Part shown: in pieces, positions 16,280-24,959 of the stretch
How positions within the stretch are numbered: position 1 is the stretch's first letter
Layout of the letters: each line of letters begins with the position of its first letter
Assembly (NCBI GenBank): GCA_036226585.1
Contig: CP108997.1
Coordinates: 6,758,001-6,822,000, forward strand
DNA length: 64,000 nt
Reading direction: 5' to 3'
Source of the DNA: Streptomyces sp. NBC_00708
Lineage (GTDB): Bacteria > Actinomycetota > Actinomycetes > Streptomycetales > Streptomycetaceae
Notes under the pieces: model-generated
Told to the model about the DNA's origin: nothing
What the model saw: the letters and a program-made list of their open reading frames with translations, nothing else
Database searches by the model: none
Position numbers and translations under genes: made by a program

Positions 16280-17332
16280 ATGTTCGGTCGCACATCACGT
16301 CTGCTGGGGGCCGGCCTCGCGGCGGCGTGCATCGTACAGATGCTCGTCGCGGCCACGCCGAGTTCCGCGCAGGAGGACACCTGCGCGGTCAAGCCGAAGC
16401 CGTCGGGCAAGGTGCTCCAGGGCTACTGGGAGAACTGGGACGGCGCCTCCAACGGGGTGCACCCGCCGCTCGGCTGGATCCCCGTCACCGACAGCCGCAT
16501 CCCGCAGCACGGCTACAACGTGATCAACGCGGCCTTCCCGGTCATCCTCTCGGACGGCACCGTCCTGTGGGAGGACGGGATGGACTCGACGGTCAAGGTG
16601 CCGACCCCCGCCGAGATGTGCCAGGCGAAGGCGTCCGGGCTCACCACCCTCATGTCGATTGGCGGCGCCACGGCGGGCATCGACCTCAGCTCCACCGCCG
16701 TCGCCGACCGCTTCGTCGACACGGTCGTGCCGATCCTCAAGAAGTACAACTTCGACGGCATCGACATCGACATCGAGACCGGCCTGACCGGCACCGGCAA
16801 CATCAGCCAGCTGTCCGCCTCGCAGTCCAACCTGATCCGCATCATCGACGGCGTGCTCGCGAAGATGCCGTCCGGCTTCGGCCTGACCATGGCGCCCGAA
16901 ACGGCGTACGTCACCGGCGGCAGCATCGTCTACGGCTCGATCTGGGGCGCCTATCTGCCGGTCATCAAGAAGTACGCGGACAACGGCCGGCTCTGGTGGC
17001 TGAACATGCAGTACTACAACGGCAGCATGTACGGCTGCTCCGGCGACTCGTACTCCGCCGGGACCGTGGAGGGCTTCACCGCGCAGACCGACTGCCTCGA
17101 CAAGGGCCTCACCATCCAGGGCACCACGATCCGGGTGCCCTACGACAAGCAGGTCCCCGGTCTGCCCGCCCAGCCCGGTGCCGGTGGCGGCTACATGTCG
17201 ACGGGCCTCGTCTCGCAGGCCTGGAATCACTACGGCAACAGCCTCAAGGGCCTCATGACCTGGTCGCTGAACTGGGACGGCTCGAAGAACTGGACCTTCG
17301 GCGACAACGTGAAGGCGCTCCAGGGACGCTGA
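16280..17332 (+). CDS. Secreted chitinase, GH18
   Basis: A 350-residue secreted glycoside hydrolase family 18 enzyme that hydrolyses chitin. A signal peptide covers about residues 1-30 (cleavage near PSSA-QED). A single catalytic domain follows without a carbohydrate-binding module. The GH18 motif FDGIDIDIE at 158-166 is complete, with Glu166 as the acid/base. Other barrel strands are GYWENWDG, LMSIGGAT and LWWLNMQYYNG, and the last strand has MTWSLNWDG. The start has GGAAGAGG upstream. It is probably induced by chitin degradation products through the DasR-like sites in its promoter. Confidence 0.95.
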   Translation: MFGRTSRLLGAGLAAACIVQMLVAATPSSAQEDTCAVKPKPSGKVLQGYWENWDGASNGVHPPLGWIPVTDSRIPQHGYNVINAAFPVILSDGTVLWEDGMDSTVKVPTPAEMCQAKASGLTTLMSIGGATAGIDLSSTAVADRFVDTVVPILKKYNFDGIDIDIETGLTGTGNISQLSASQSNLIRIIDGVLAKMPSGFGLTMAPETAYVTGGSIVYGSIWGAYLPVIKKYADNGRLWWLNMQYYNGSMYGCSGDSYSAGTVEGFTAQTDCLDKGLTIQGTTIRVPYDKQVPGLPAQPGAGGGYMSTGLVSQAWNHYGNSLKGLMTWSLNWDGSKNWTFGDNVKALQGR

Positions 17333-17350
17333 TCCCGCTGACCCCCTCAG

Positions 17351-17395
17351 GGCGAAGGCCCCGCACGCCCGGAAGGGACGTGCGGGGCCCTCGCC
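17351..17395. terminator. Hairpin between chitinase and ferredoxin reductase
   Basis: A 17-bp stem (17351-17367 with 17379-17395) with one mismatch and an 11-nt loop lies between the converging genes. It can terminate both transcripts. Confidence 0.8.
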
Positions 17396-17401
17396 GTGGT
17401 G

Positions 17402-18769
17402 TCAGTGGCCGGCCTCCGAGGCGTCCAGCATCCCCTCGCGCTCCACGACCTTGATTCGCTCACGGTCCTGCTCGGCACCGAGGGCGCGCTCGTGCGCGTC
17501 GAGGCGGTACCAGCCCTCGCGGGTGGTGTAGCGGACGCCGCGCTCCTCCAGGAAGGCGGTGACGGCCTCCGGCTCCGGCCGCTCGGGCGCGGGCAGCCGG
17601 CCGGCGGCGTGGTCCTCCAGCAGGCAGGCGACCGTCTCGTTGGCGTCGCCCTTGGTGTGCCCGATCAGGCCGATCGGGCCCCGCTTGATCCAGCCGGTGA
17701 CGTACACCGACTCCATCGGCTCGTCGCCCGCGAGCACCCGGCCCGCGGCGTGCGGCACCGTGCCGGACGCGATGTCGAAGGGCAGCTTCGGCAGCTCCTG
17801 CGAGTAGTAGCCCACCGCCCGGTAGACGCTCTGAACGTCCCAGTCGTGGAAGGCGCCGGTGCCCCGTACGTTGCCCGTGCCGTCCAGCTCGGTGCGCTCG
17901 GTGCGCAGCCCGGTGACCTTGCCGTCCTCGCCGAGGATCTCGACGGGCGACTCGAAGAAGTGCAGGAAGAGCTTGTGCGGGCGGTCGCCGATGTCGCGGA
18001 TCGCCCAGTTCTCCAGCGTGGAGGCGACCATGTTGGCCTGCTTGTTCCCGCGCCGGGTCTCGATCGAACCCGCGTCGTAGTCGATGTCCTCGGGGTTGAC
18101 GATGACCTCGATGTTCGGCGAGTGGTCCAGCTCGCGCAGCTCCATCGGGCTGAACTTGGCCTGGGCCGGACCGCGCCGCCCGAAGACGTGTACCTCCAGC
18201 GCCTTGTTCGCCTTCAGGCCGTCGTAGACGTTGGCCGGGATCTCCGTCGGCAGCAGCTCGTCGGCGGTCTTCGCGAGGATGCGGGCCACGTCCAGCGCGA
18301 CGTTGCCGACGCCCAGCACGGCGACCTTCTCGGCCTCCAGCGGCCAGGTGCGCGGGACGTCCGGGTGGCCGTCGTACCAGGAGACGAAGTCGGCGGCACC
18401 GTAGGAGCCGTCCAGCTCGTTGCCCGGGATGTCCAGGGCGCGGTCCGCGTCGGCGCCGGTCGAGAAGATGACCGCGTCGTAGAACGTGCGCAGCTCGTCG
18501 AGGTCCAGGTCGTTCGGGTAGTCGACGTTGCCGAAGAGGCGCAGCTGCGGCTTGTCCAGGACCTGGTGCAGCGCCTGCACGATGCCCTTGATGCGCGGGT
18601 GGTCGGGAGCCACGCCGTAGCGGATGAGGCCGAAGGGGGCGGGCATCCGCTCGAACAGGTCGATGGAGACGCCCGGGTCGGTGGCCGCGTCGGATTTGAG
18701 CAGCGCGTCCGCCGCGTAGATGCCGGCGGGACCGGCTCCGACGATGGCGACGCGGACAGGGCGTGTCAT
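17402..18769 (-). CDS. Ferredoxin/adrenodoxin-type NADPH reductase (FprA-like)
   Basis: A 455-residue two-dinucleotide-binding flavoprotein of the adrenodoxin reductase family, which passes electrons from NADPH through FAD to ferredoxins and so to P450s and other iron enzymes. The FAD motif is GAGPAG (11-16), followed by ERMPAPFGLIRYGVAPDHP, and the NADPH site is around VLGVGNVALDVARIL. The C-terminal GWIKRGPIGLIGHTKGDA is typical of Mycobacterium FprA. The start at 18769 is chosen for its GAAGGA ribosome site and because the Rossmann strand begins right after. An IdeR/DmdR1-like iron box lies 47 bp upstream, so iron-dependent control is likely. Confidence 0.93.
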   Translation of the reverse strand: MTRPVRVAIVGAGPAGIYAADALLKSDAATDPGVSIDLFERMPAPFGLIRYGVAPDHPRIKGIVQALHQVLDKPQLRLFGNVDYPNDLDLDELRTFYDAVIFSTGADADRALDIPGNELDGSYGAADFVSWYDGHPDVPRTWPLEAEKVAVLGVGNVALDVARILAKTADELLPTEIPANVYDGLKANKALEVHVFGRRGPAQAKFSPMELRELDHSPNIEVIVNPEDIDYDAGSIETRRGNKQANMVASTLENWAIRDIGDRPHKLFLHFFESPVEILGEDGKVTGLRTERTELDGTGNVRGTGAFHDWDVQSVYRAVGYYSQELPKLPFDIASGTVPHAAGRVLAGDEPMESVYVTGWIKRGPIGLIGHTKGDANETVACLLEDHAAGRLPAPERPEPEAVTAFLEERGVRYTTREGWYRLDAHERALGAEQDRERIKVVEREGMLDASEAGH

Positions 18770-18815
18770 GGCGAGCTGTTCCTTCGAACGGACGATCAGG
18801 AGCAGGGCCGGTTGG

Positions 18816-18834
18816 TAAGGCAAGGCTTAGTCGA
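18816..18834. promoter_or_regulatory. Iron box (DmdR1/IdeR-like operator)
   Basis: The 19-bp sequence TAAGGCAAGGCTTAGTCGA matches 14 of 19 positions of the IdeR consensus TWAGGTWAGSCTWACCTWA, with a strong left half and core and a weak right half. It lies between the ferredoxin reductase gene (minus) and the phosphatase gene (plus), closer to the reductase. Confidence 0.5.
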
Positions 18835-19043
18835 CCCCCGACGCACACGTTAGCCCCTGCTCAGGCCCGGTTTCGGGGCGGGGGTGGCGTTACCGGGCGG
18901 TATTCGGCCTCCGCCCCGGCTTCGAACGCCGGAAACCCTTGGGATCAGGCCCCGTCGGCGCTTCCGGGAATGTGTTCCATCGCACGTTCACCAAATGGAC
19001 GGTTCGGTCGAAGATTCGGACAAATAGTGGCAGAGTGACGCAT

Positions 19044-21110
19044 ATGGATGATCGGGTAGCGGGTGCCCTGTCACTCCCGGACGACTGGCCCGCCCACCCG
19101 GATCTCAGCCTCGCCCTGAACCGAATGGGCAGCTTCGACTGGGATCTCGACAGCGGCCTCCTGCATATGGACGGGCCCGCCCTCGAGGTGTTCGACCTGC
19201 GGGCCGACGAGTACGACAACCGGCCCCAGACGCTCGGGCTGCGCGTGCCGGCCGACGAGGGGGTCCGGCTGGACGCCATGGTCTCTGAGGTGCTGAAGAG
19301 CGGCCGCAGCAACTACGGCGCGTACTTCCGTCTCCAGTCGCGCGACGGGACACTGCGCTGGGCGCACACCCAGGGCTTCGTGCGGCGCGACGACAGCGGC
19401 CGGCCGCGCCGGATCATCGGCATCGTCAGGGACGCGGGCCCCGAGCTCGCCGAGTCCGCCGCCCGCCGGGAGCTGGACGAGGAGCTGAGGCGCCGGACCA
19501 GCCTTGTGGACGCCACCACGGCCGCGCTGGCCCACGCCCGTACCGTCAAGGACGTCATCGAGGTCCTGAAGAACTCCGAGGGCATGGTCCTGCTCGGCGC
19601 GACCAGTCTGGTCATGGGGCTGATCGAGGCCGGGCGCATCCACCTGGTGGCCGACGGGCCCGAGGGCTCGTTCGTGCCGGGCACGCGGTACACCCGGACG
19701 GACGAGCAGTACCCCATGAGCGAGGTCGTCCGCACGCTCGGCCCCCGCTTCATCGAGTCGGCCGAGGACTTCGCGACCTCCTACCCCGTCCTGTGGCCGC
19801 ACATCAGCCACCTCGGCATCACGTCCGCCGCCTATCTCCCGCTGATCGCCCAGGCCCGTCCCATCGGCGCGCTCGGCCTGCTCTACAGCGGCAAGGACGG
19901 CTTCACCGCCGACGAGCGGAACCTGCTGCTCGCCCTCGGCAGCTCCATCGCCCAGAGCCTCCAGCGCGCCATGCTCTACGAACAGGAGCACGACCTCGCC
20001 GAAGGGCTCCAGCAGGCCATGCTGCCGCGCCGGATCCCCGATGTGCCCGGCGCCCAGATCGCCGTGCGCTACCGCTCGGCACGGCTGGGCCGGGACATCG
20101 GCGGCGACTGGTACGACGTCATCCCGCTGCCCGGCGGCCGGGTCGGGGCCGTCATCGGGGACGTCCAGGGCCACGACACCCACGCGGCGGCCGTCATGGG
20201 CCAGTTGCGCATCGTGCTGCGCGCATACGCCGCCGAGGGCCACAGCCCCGCGACGGTGATGGCGCGGGCCTCCGTCTTCCTGCACGAACTCGACACCGAC
20301 CGCTTCGCGACCTGCACCTACGCCGAGGTCGACCTGACCACCGGCGTCGTCCAGCTGGTCCGCGCCGGCCATGTCGACCCGCTGGTGCGCGACGCCGACG
20401 GCGGCTGCCACCGGGTGCCGTCCGAGGGCGGGCTGCCGCTCGGGCTCTCCGCCGAGTTCGGCCGGCTGGAATACCCGGTCGGCACCGTCGAGCTGGACCC
20501 GGGGCAGACCATGGTGCTGTTCACCGACGGCCTGGTGGAGCTGCCGGGCGCCGATCTCGACGAAGGCACACAGCGGCTCACCTCCCTCATCACGAACGGC
20601 CCGCAGGATCTCGAACGGCTCGCCGACCGGCTCTGCGTCTCGGTGGACGAGCGGGGCGGCGAGGACGACGTGGCCATCCTGCTGCTGCGCCGCAAGGCCG
20701 CGCAGGCCCCCCAGCCGGGCGGCCGGCTCCAGCAGCACGTCGGGCAGAACGACCCCGAGGCGCTCAGCTCGGCGCGCCACATGATCCGTGCGGCGGTACG
20801 GGCCTGGGGCGCCAAGGACCGGGCCGACGAGGTCGAGCTCGCCGCCGACGAGCTGGTCACCAACGCCCTGATGCACACCGACGGCGGTGCCATCGTCACG
20901 ATCCGGGTGCTCACCGGACCCGAGCGGCGGCTGCGGGTCGACGTCGAGGACCGGTCGAGCGCGCTGCCCCGCCGCCGGGACGCCGGAGAGGCCGGGGTCT
21001 CCGGCCGCGGCCTGATGCTCGTCGACCAGCTGGCGGATGCCTGGGGTGTCGAGTCCCGGGGGACCGGCAAGTGCGTCTGGAGCGAATTCGTCGTTCCGCC
21101 ACGCGACTGA
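19044..21110 (+). CDS. PAS-GAF-SpoIIE phosphatase with HATPase domain
   Basis: A 688-residue cytoplasmic signalling protein with no membrane segment. In order it has an N-terminal PAS-like domain (about 15-135, with LRWAHTQGFVRRD), a short coiled linker, a GAF domain (about 165-310), a SpoIIE/PP2C phosphatase domain (about 325-545, with RDIGGDWYDVIPLP, GDVQGHD, LFTDGLVELPG and GGEDDVAILLLRR) and an anti-sigma-type HATPase domain (about 565-688, with AADELVTNALMHT and GRGLMLVDQLADAWG). Such proteins dephosphorylate anti-sigma-factor antagonists and may also phosphorylate them, which sets partner-switch control of sigma factors. No antagonist gene is adjacent. The ATG at 19044 is the best start, though its ribosome site is weak. 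Confidence 0.88.
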   Translation: MDDRVAGALSLPDDWPAHPDLSLALNRMGSFDWDLDSGLLHMDGPALEVFDLRADEYDNRPQTLGLRVPADEGVRLDAMVSEVLKSGRSNYGAYFRLQSRDGTLRWAHTQGFVRRDDSGRPRRIIGIVRDAGPELAESAARRELDEELRRRTSLVDATTAALAHARTVKDVIEVLKNSEGMVLLGATSLVMGLIEAGRIHLVADGPEGSFVPGTRYTRTDEQYPMSEVVRTLGPRFIESAEDFATSYPVLWPHISHLGITSAAYLPLIAQARPIGALGLLYSGKDGFTADERNLLLALGSSIAQSLQRAMLYEQEHDLAEGLQQAMLPRRIPDVPGAQIAVRYRSARLGRDIGGDWYDVIPLPGGRVGAVIGDVQGHDTHAAAVMGQLRIVLRAYAAEGHSPATVMARASVFLHELDTDRFATCTYAEVDLTTGVVQLVRAGHVDPLVRDADGGCHRVPSEGGLPLGLSAEFGRLEYPVGTVELDPGQTMVLFTDGLVELPGADLDEGTQRLTSLITNGPQDLERLADRLCVSVDERGGEDDVAILLLRRKAAQAPQPGGRLQQHVGQNDPEALSSARHMIRAAVRAWGAKDRADEVELAADELVTNALMHTDGGAIVTIRVLTGPERRLRVDVEDRSSALPRRRDAGEAGVSGRGLMLVDQLADAWGVESRGTGKCVWSEFVVPPRD

Positions 21111-21259
21111 CCCGGCGGTCATCCTTCGTCCGGACGGAGGAGGGGTTGAGCGCAACTGGATTGTAACTGAACGTAACCTGTCGGTACTTGACCGTGATGG
21201 ATCGTCGGCGATTGACTGCGACCTGGTCGGTCTCCCCTCTTCGACACCATGAGGACCCG

Positions 21260-22642
21260 TTGGGCACTGAGCTACTGGCACCCCTCGATCTCGCCTTCTG
21301 GCACCTCGAGTCCGCTGCCCACCCCATGCATCTCGGCGCGCTCGCCGTCTTCGCCCCGCCGCCCGGCGCGGACCCCGGCCCCGACGCGCTCCTCGAACTC
21401 CTCGGCGCCCGCGCCGCCGCCGTCCCACGGCTGCGCATGCGGGTACGCGACGTCCTGCTGCCCGTCGGCGGCGCGGCCTGGTCCGCCGACCCGGACTTCG
21501 ACGTACACCGCCATGTCCGGCGCGTACGGCTGCCCGCCGACGGGACGGCCCCCGGCGGCGCGGGCTTCATGGAGGCCGCGACGCGGCTGGCCGGCGAACT
21601 GATGGAGCGGCCGCTGCGGCGGGGTCTGCCGCCCTGGGAGATGTACCTCCTCGACGGACCCGACGGCGGTCCCTTCGCCGTGCTCGTCAAGCTCCACCAC
21701 GCGCTCGCCGACGGGATGCGGGCGGTCGCCATCGGCGCCGGGATCTTCGACCAGATCGCCCCCGCGACCGCCCGCCCCCGGCCGGCCGCACGGCCGCGCC
21801 CGGTACCGCCCCGGTCCTGGATGCCGGGCCCGCGCCAGGTTGCCGGAATCGCCCTCGGCCGGATCGAGGACCTGGGCCGCGCCTTCGGTGTCGGCGCCTC
21901 GCTCGTACGGGCCGGCCGGCTCGACCCGCGCGGTGCGCCGGCGCTCAGGGCGGGCTCCAGCGGCACCCGCCGGCTGGCCACGGCCGACCTCGACCTGGAC
22001 GCCGTTCGGCGCGTCCGCCGCGCGACCGGCGGCACCGGCAACGATGTGCTGCTCGCCGTCGTGGCGGGCGCGCTGCGCCGCTGGATGCTGGAGCGCGGCG
22101 AGACCCCGGGGGGCGACGACCCGCGCGCCCTGGTCCCCGTCTCGCGGCGCCGGCCGGGCGGCGCCGCCACGGCCACCGGCAACCAGTTGTCCGCCTACCT
22201 CCTGGGCCTGCCCGTCTCGGAGCCCGACCCCCGTGAACGGCTCCGCGCGGTGCGGGAGGCGATGGACCGCAACAAGGCGGCGGGTCCGCTGCGGGGCGCG
22301 GGTGCGGTCGCCGTACTGGCCGACCAGCTGCCCCCGCTGGCGCACCGTTTCGGCGCGCCGCTCGCCGGGAGCGCGGCCCGGATGCTCTTCGACGTCCTGG
22401 TCACCAGCGTGCCCCTGCCGCGCTCGCGGCTCTCGCTGGCCGGCTGCCCGCTGAGCGCGCTCTACCCGATGGCTCCGCTGGCCCGGGGTCAGTCCCTGGC
22501 CGTCGCACTGACGGCGTACGGCTCGCGCGTGCACATCGGTCTGGTGGGCGACGGCAAGGCGCTGCCCGACCTGGAACGGCTGGCGCGGTGCGCCGACGAG
22601 GAGATGGCCGCCCTCCTCGCCGAGGTGGAGGAGAGTCGATGA
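21260..22642 (+). CDS. WS/DGAT-type wax ester / triacylglycerol synthase
   Basis: A 460-residue acyltransferase of the wax ester synthase/diacylglycerol acyltransferase family, which joins acyl-CoA to diacylglycerol or long alcohols and makes storage lipid at the membrane. The catalytic HHxxxDG motif is HHALADG at 146-152. The N-terminal GTELLAPLDLAFWHLES is standard and supports the TTG start at 21260, which has GAGG upstream; a longer reading from 21188 lacks that fit. The conserved late motif around NQLSAYLLGLPV is present. It stands alone; regulation cannot be seen. Confidence 0.9.
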   Translation: MGTELLAPLDLAFWHLESAAHPMHLGALAVFAPPPGADPGPDALLELLGARAAAVPRLRMRVRDVLLPVGGAAWSADPDFDVHRHVRRVRLPADGTAPGGAGFMEAATRLAGELMERPLRRGLPPWEMYLLDGPDGGPFAVLVKLHHALADGMRAVAIGAGIFDQIAPATARPRPAARPRPVPPRSWMPGPRQVAGIALGRIEDLGRAFGVGASLVRAGRLDPRGAPALRAGSSGTRRLATADLDLDAVRRVRRATGGTGNDVLLAVVAGALRRWMLERGETPGGDDPRALVPVSRRRPGGAATATGNQLSAYLLGLPVSEPDPRERLRAVREAMDRNKAAGPLRGAGAVAVLADQLPPLAHRFGAPLAGSAARMLFDVLVTSVPLPRSRLSLAGCPLSALYPMAPLARGQSLAVALTAYGSRVHIGLVGDGKALPDLERLARCADEEMAALLAEVEESR

Positions 22643-22653
22643 TCAGGGCATAG

Positions 22654-22730
22654 ATCGGACAGCTGGGCCCTGGATCGCCGGGATTAATGGTGTCAGGGGT
22701 GTTGACGCGCTCAAGTGGTCCGATGAATAT
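22654..22730 (+). promoter_or_regulatory. Promoter of the fucose-type operon with inverted half-sites
   Basis: TTGACG (22702-22707) and GAATAT (22725-22730) with 17-bp spacing form a good promoter 41 bp before the aldo/keto reductase. ATCGGAC (22654-22660) and its inverse GTCCGAT (22718-22724), the second inside the spacer, could be paired operator half-sites of a sugar regulator. The promoter call is firmer than the operator call. Confidence 0.5.
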
Positions 22731-22770
22731 TCGCTGTGTGGCAGCGATCATCGGAGAGGGCGGCGACAGC

Positions 22771-23754
22771 ATGCGGCGCAGCGGGCTGGGCGACAGCGCG
22801 GTCGGGATCACCGAACTCTCCTTCGGCGCGGCCGCCATCGGCAACCTCTTCAGCGAGGTGGAGCCGGAGCGGGCCGCCGCCGCCGTGGACGCCGCCTGGG
22901 ATGTGGGCATCCGCTACTTCGACACCGCGCCGCACTACGGACTCGGCCTGTCCGAACGCCGCCTCGGCGAGGCACTGCGCCACCGCCCGCGTGACGCCTA
23001 CACGCTCTCCACCAAGGTCGGCCGCATCCTCGACCCCCTCCCGCCCGGGGAGAGAGCCGCCTCCGACGGGCTCTCCGAGGGCTTCGCCGTACGCGCCACG
23101 CACCGCCGCCGCTGGGACTTCAGCGCCGCCGGCGTCCGCCGCAGCATCGAGGACAGCCTCGACCGCCTCGGCCTCGACCGCGTCGACATCGCCTACCTCC
23201 ACGATCCCGACGACCACGCCGAACCCGCCTTCCGCGAGGCGTACCCGGAACTGGAGAAGCTGCGCGCCGAAGGGGTCGTCGGGGCGATCGGCGCGGGCAT
23301 GAACCAGACCGCGATGCTGACCCGCTTCGTACGCGACACCGATGTCGACGTGGTCCTGTGCGCCGGCCGGTTCACCCTCCTCGACCAAGCGGCCCTCGGC
23401 GACCTCCTGCCGGCCGCCGTCGCACGCGGCCGGAGCGTCGTCGTCGGCGGGGTCTTCAACTCGGGCCTTCTCGCGGACCCCCGCCCCGGCGCCACCTACG
23501 ACTACGCCACCGCCCCGCTGAACCTGCTGGACCGGGCCCTGCGCCTGAAGGGCGTCACCGAGGCCCACGGCGTGCCGCTGCGCGCCGCCGCCCTGCACTA
23601 CCCGCTCACCCACCCGGCCGTCGCCGGGGTGCTCGTCGGCACCCGCTCCCCGGAGGAGGTGCGCGACGCCGCCGCACAGCTGAACCGGGCGATCCCCGAC
23701 GCACTCTGGGACGACCTGCGCGACCAGGGCCTGCTGCCCGGGAACGGACACTGA
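22771..23754 (+). CDS. Aldo/keto reductase, L-fucose (aldose) dehydrogenase type
   Basis: A 327-residue AKR-fold NAD(P)-dependent oxidoreductase. The catalytic tetrad is visible: Asp51 and Tyr56 in YFDTAPHYG, Lys82 in LSTKVGR and His144 in AYLHDPDD. The insertion rich in Arg and His after LPPGERAASDG and the conserved YDYATAP match the D-threo-aldose / L-fucose 1-dehydrogenase subfamily, which oxidises L-fucose to its lactone. The start at 22771 removes an unrelated-looking leader. It is followed one base later by a mutarotase and then by a lactonase, which is the expected order of pathway steps. Confidence 0.87.
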   Translation: MRRSGLGDSAVGITELSFGAAAIGNLFSEVEPERAAAAVDAAWDVGIRYFDTAPHYGLGLSERRLGEALRHRPRDAYTLSTKVGRILDPLPPGERAASDGLSEGFAVRATHRRRWDFSAAGVRRSIEDSLDRLGLDRVDIAYLHDPDDHAEPAFREAYPELEKLRAEGVVGAIGAGMNQTAMLTRFVRDTDVDVVLCAGRFTLLDQAALGDLLPAAVARGRSVVVGGVFNSGLLADPRPGATYDYATAPLNLLDRALRLKGVTEAHGVPLRAAALHYPLTHPAVAGVLVGTRSPEEVRDAAAQLNRAIPDALWDDLRDQGLLPGNGH

Positions 23755-23755
23755 C

Positions 23756-24067
23756 ATGCGTATCGCCCTGCACACCAAGGTCCGCGCCGACCGCGTCGCC
23801 GCGTACGAGGCCGCGCACCGCGAGGTCCCGCCGGAGCTGACCCGCGCGATCCGGGCGGCGGGCGCCGGCTCCTGGACGATCTGGCGCAGCGGCACCGACC
23901 TCTTCCACCTCATCGAGTGCGACGACTACGCACGCCTCCTCGCCGAACTGGAGCGGCTGCCCGTCAACGTCACCTGGCAGGCCCGGATGGACGAGCTCCT
24001 GGACGTCGCCCACGACTACTCGGCCGAGGGCGCCGAAGCCGGGCTCCCCGTCGTCTGGGAGCTGTGA
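23756..24067 (+). CDS. L-rhamnose/L-fucose mutarotase family
   Basis: A 103-residue protein of the rhamnose mutarotase family (DUF718), a dimeric ferredoxin-like fold that interconverts alpha and beta anomers of L-rhamnose or L-fucose. The His residues in VAAYEAAHREVP and LFHLIECDDY are family landmarks, as is the C-terminal PVVWEL. In this operon the substrate is probably L-fucose because it lies between the dehydrogenase and a fuconolactonase-like gene. It starts one base after the dehydrogenase stop. Confidence 0.88.
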   Translation: MRIALHTKVRADRVAAYEAAHREVPPELTRAIRAAGAGSWTIWRSGTDLFHLIECDDYARLLAELERLPVNVTWQARMDELLDVAHDYSAEGAEAGLPVVWEL

Positions 24068-24068
24068 G

Positions 24069-24926
24069 ATGAGCGCCCGGCCCCGCGTCGTCGACGCCCA
24101 CCACCATGTGTGGGACCTGTCGGTGCGCGACCAGGACTGGATCACCGGCGAGGCGCTGGCCCCCCTGCGCCGCGACTTCACCCTCGCCGACCTGGAGCCC
24201 GAGGCCCGCGCGGCCGGGGTGAGCGCCACCGTGCTCGTCCAGACCGTCACCGTGGCCGCGGAGACGCCCGAGTTCCTCGCGCTCGCCGACGGCAGCGACC
24301 TGGTCGCCGGCGTCGTCGGCTGGAGCGACCTCACCGCACCCGACATCGCCGACACCCTGGCCGCCCTGCGCGAACTCCCCGGCGGCGACCGGCTCGTCGG
24401 CCTGCGCCACCAGGTCCAGGGCGAACCCGATCCCGACTGGCTGCTGCGGCCCGACGTGCTGCGCGGCCTGGCCGCCGTCGCCGACGCCGGGCTCGTCTAC
24501 GACCTGGTGGTCCTGCCGCACCAGCTGCCCGCCGCCACCCGGGCGGCCGCCGCGCTCCCCGGCCTCGTGTTCGTGCTCGACCACGCGGGAAAACCGCCCG
24601 TCGCCACCGGGCGGGTCCGCCCCTGGGCGGACGATCTGCGCGCCCTCGCCGCCCTCCCCAACACCGTCTGCAAGCTCTCCGGACTCGTCACGGAGGCGGA
24701 CCGGCGCACCTGGAGCACCGACGACCTGCGCCCCTACGCCGAGACCGTCATCGACGCCTTCGGACCCGGCCGGCTCATGTTCGGCTCCGACTGGCCGGTG
24801 TGCCGGCTCGCGGCGACGTACGGAGAGGTCCTGGACACCGCCCGCACCCTGATCGAGGGCCTGGGCGAGGAGGAGCGGGACGCCGTGCTCGCCACCACCG
24901 CCGAACGCGTGTACGGCCTTCGGTAG
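24069..24926 (+). CDS. L-fuconolactonase-like amidohydrolase
   Basis: A 285-residue TIM-barrel hydrolase of the amidohydrolase superfamily (COG3618). It has the N-terminal DAHHHVWD metal motif (residues 9-16), LVGLRHQVQ, VLDHAGKP (strand 5-6 His) and the late FGSDWPVC with its metal Asp. Relatives open L-fucono-1,5-lactone to L-fuconate. As third gene it completes anomer exchange, oxidation and lactone hydrolysis. The later steps (fuconate dehydratase and beyond) and a transporter are not in the window. Confidence 0.87.
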   Translation: MSARPRVVDAHHHVWDLSVRDQDWITGEALAPLRRDFTLADLEPEARAAGVSATVLVQTVTVAAETPEFLALADGSDLVAGVVGWSDLTAPDIADTLAALRELPGGDRLVGLRHQVQGEPDPDWLLRPDVLRGLAAVADAGLVYDLVVLPHQLPAATRAAAALPGLVFVLDHAGKPPVATGRVRPWADDLRALAALPNTVCKLSGLVTEADRRTWSTDDLRPYAETVIDAFGPGRLMFGSDWPVCRLAATYGEVLDTARTLIEGLGEEERDAVLATTAERVYGLR

Positions 24927-24959
24927 GCGTCCCGGGCGGGGCTGCGGCAGGCTGGGACC

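Noticed and set aside
19071..21428. Long minus-strand ORF (785 codons) opposite the phosphatase gene
   Set aside because: A shadow of the PAS-GAF-SpoIIE gene, with no start site, no domain and low-complexity content.
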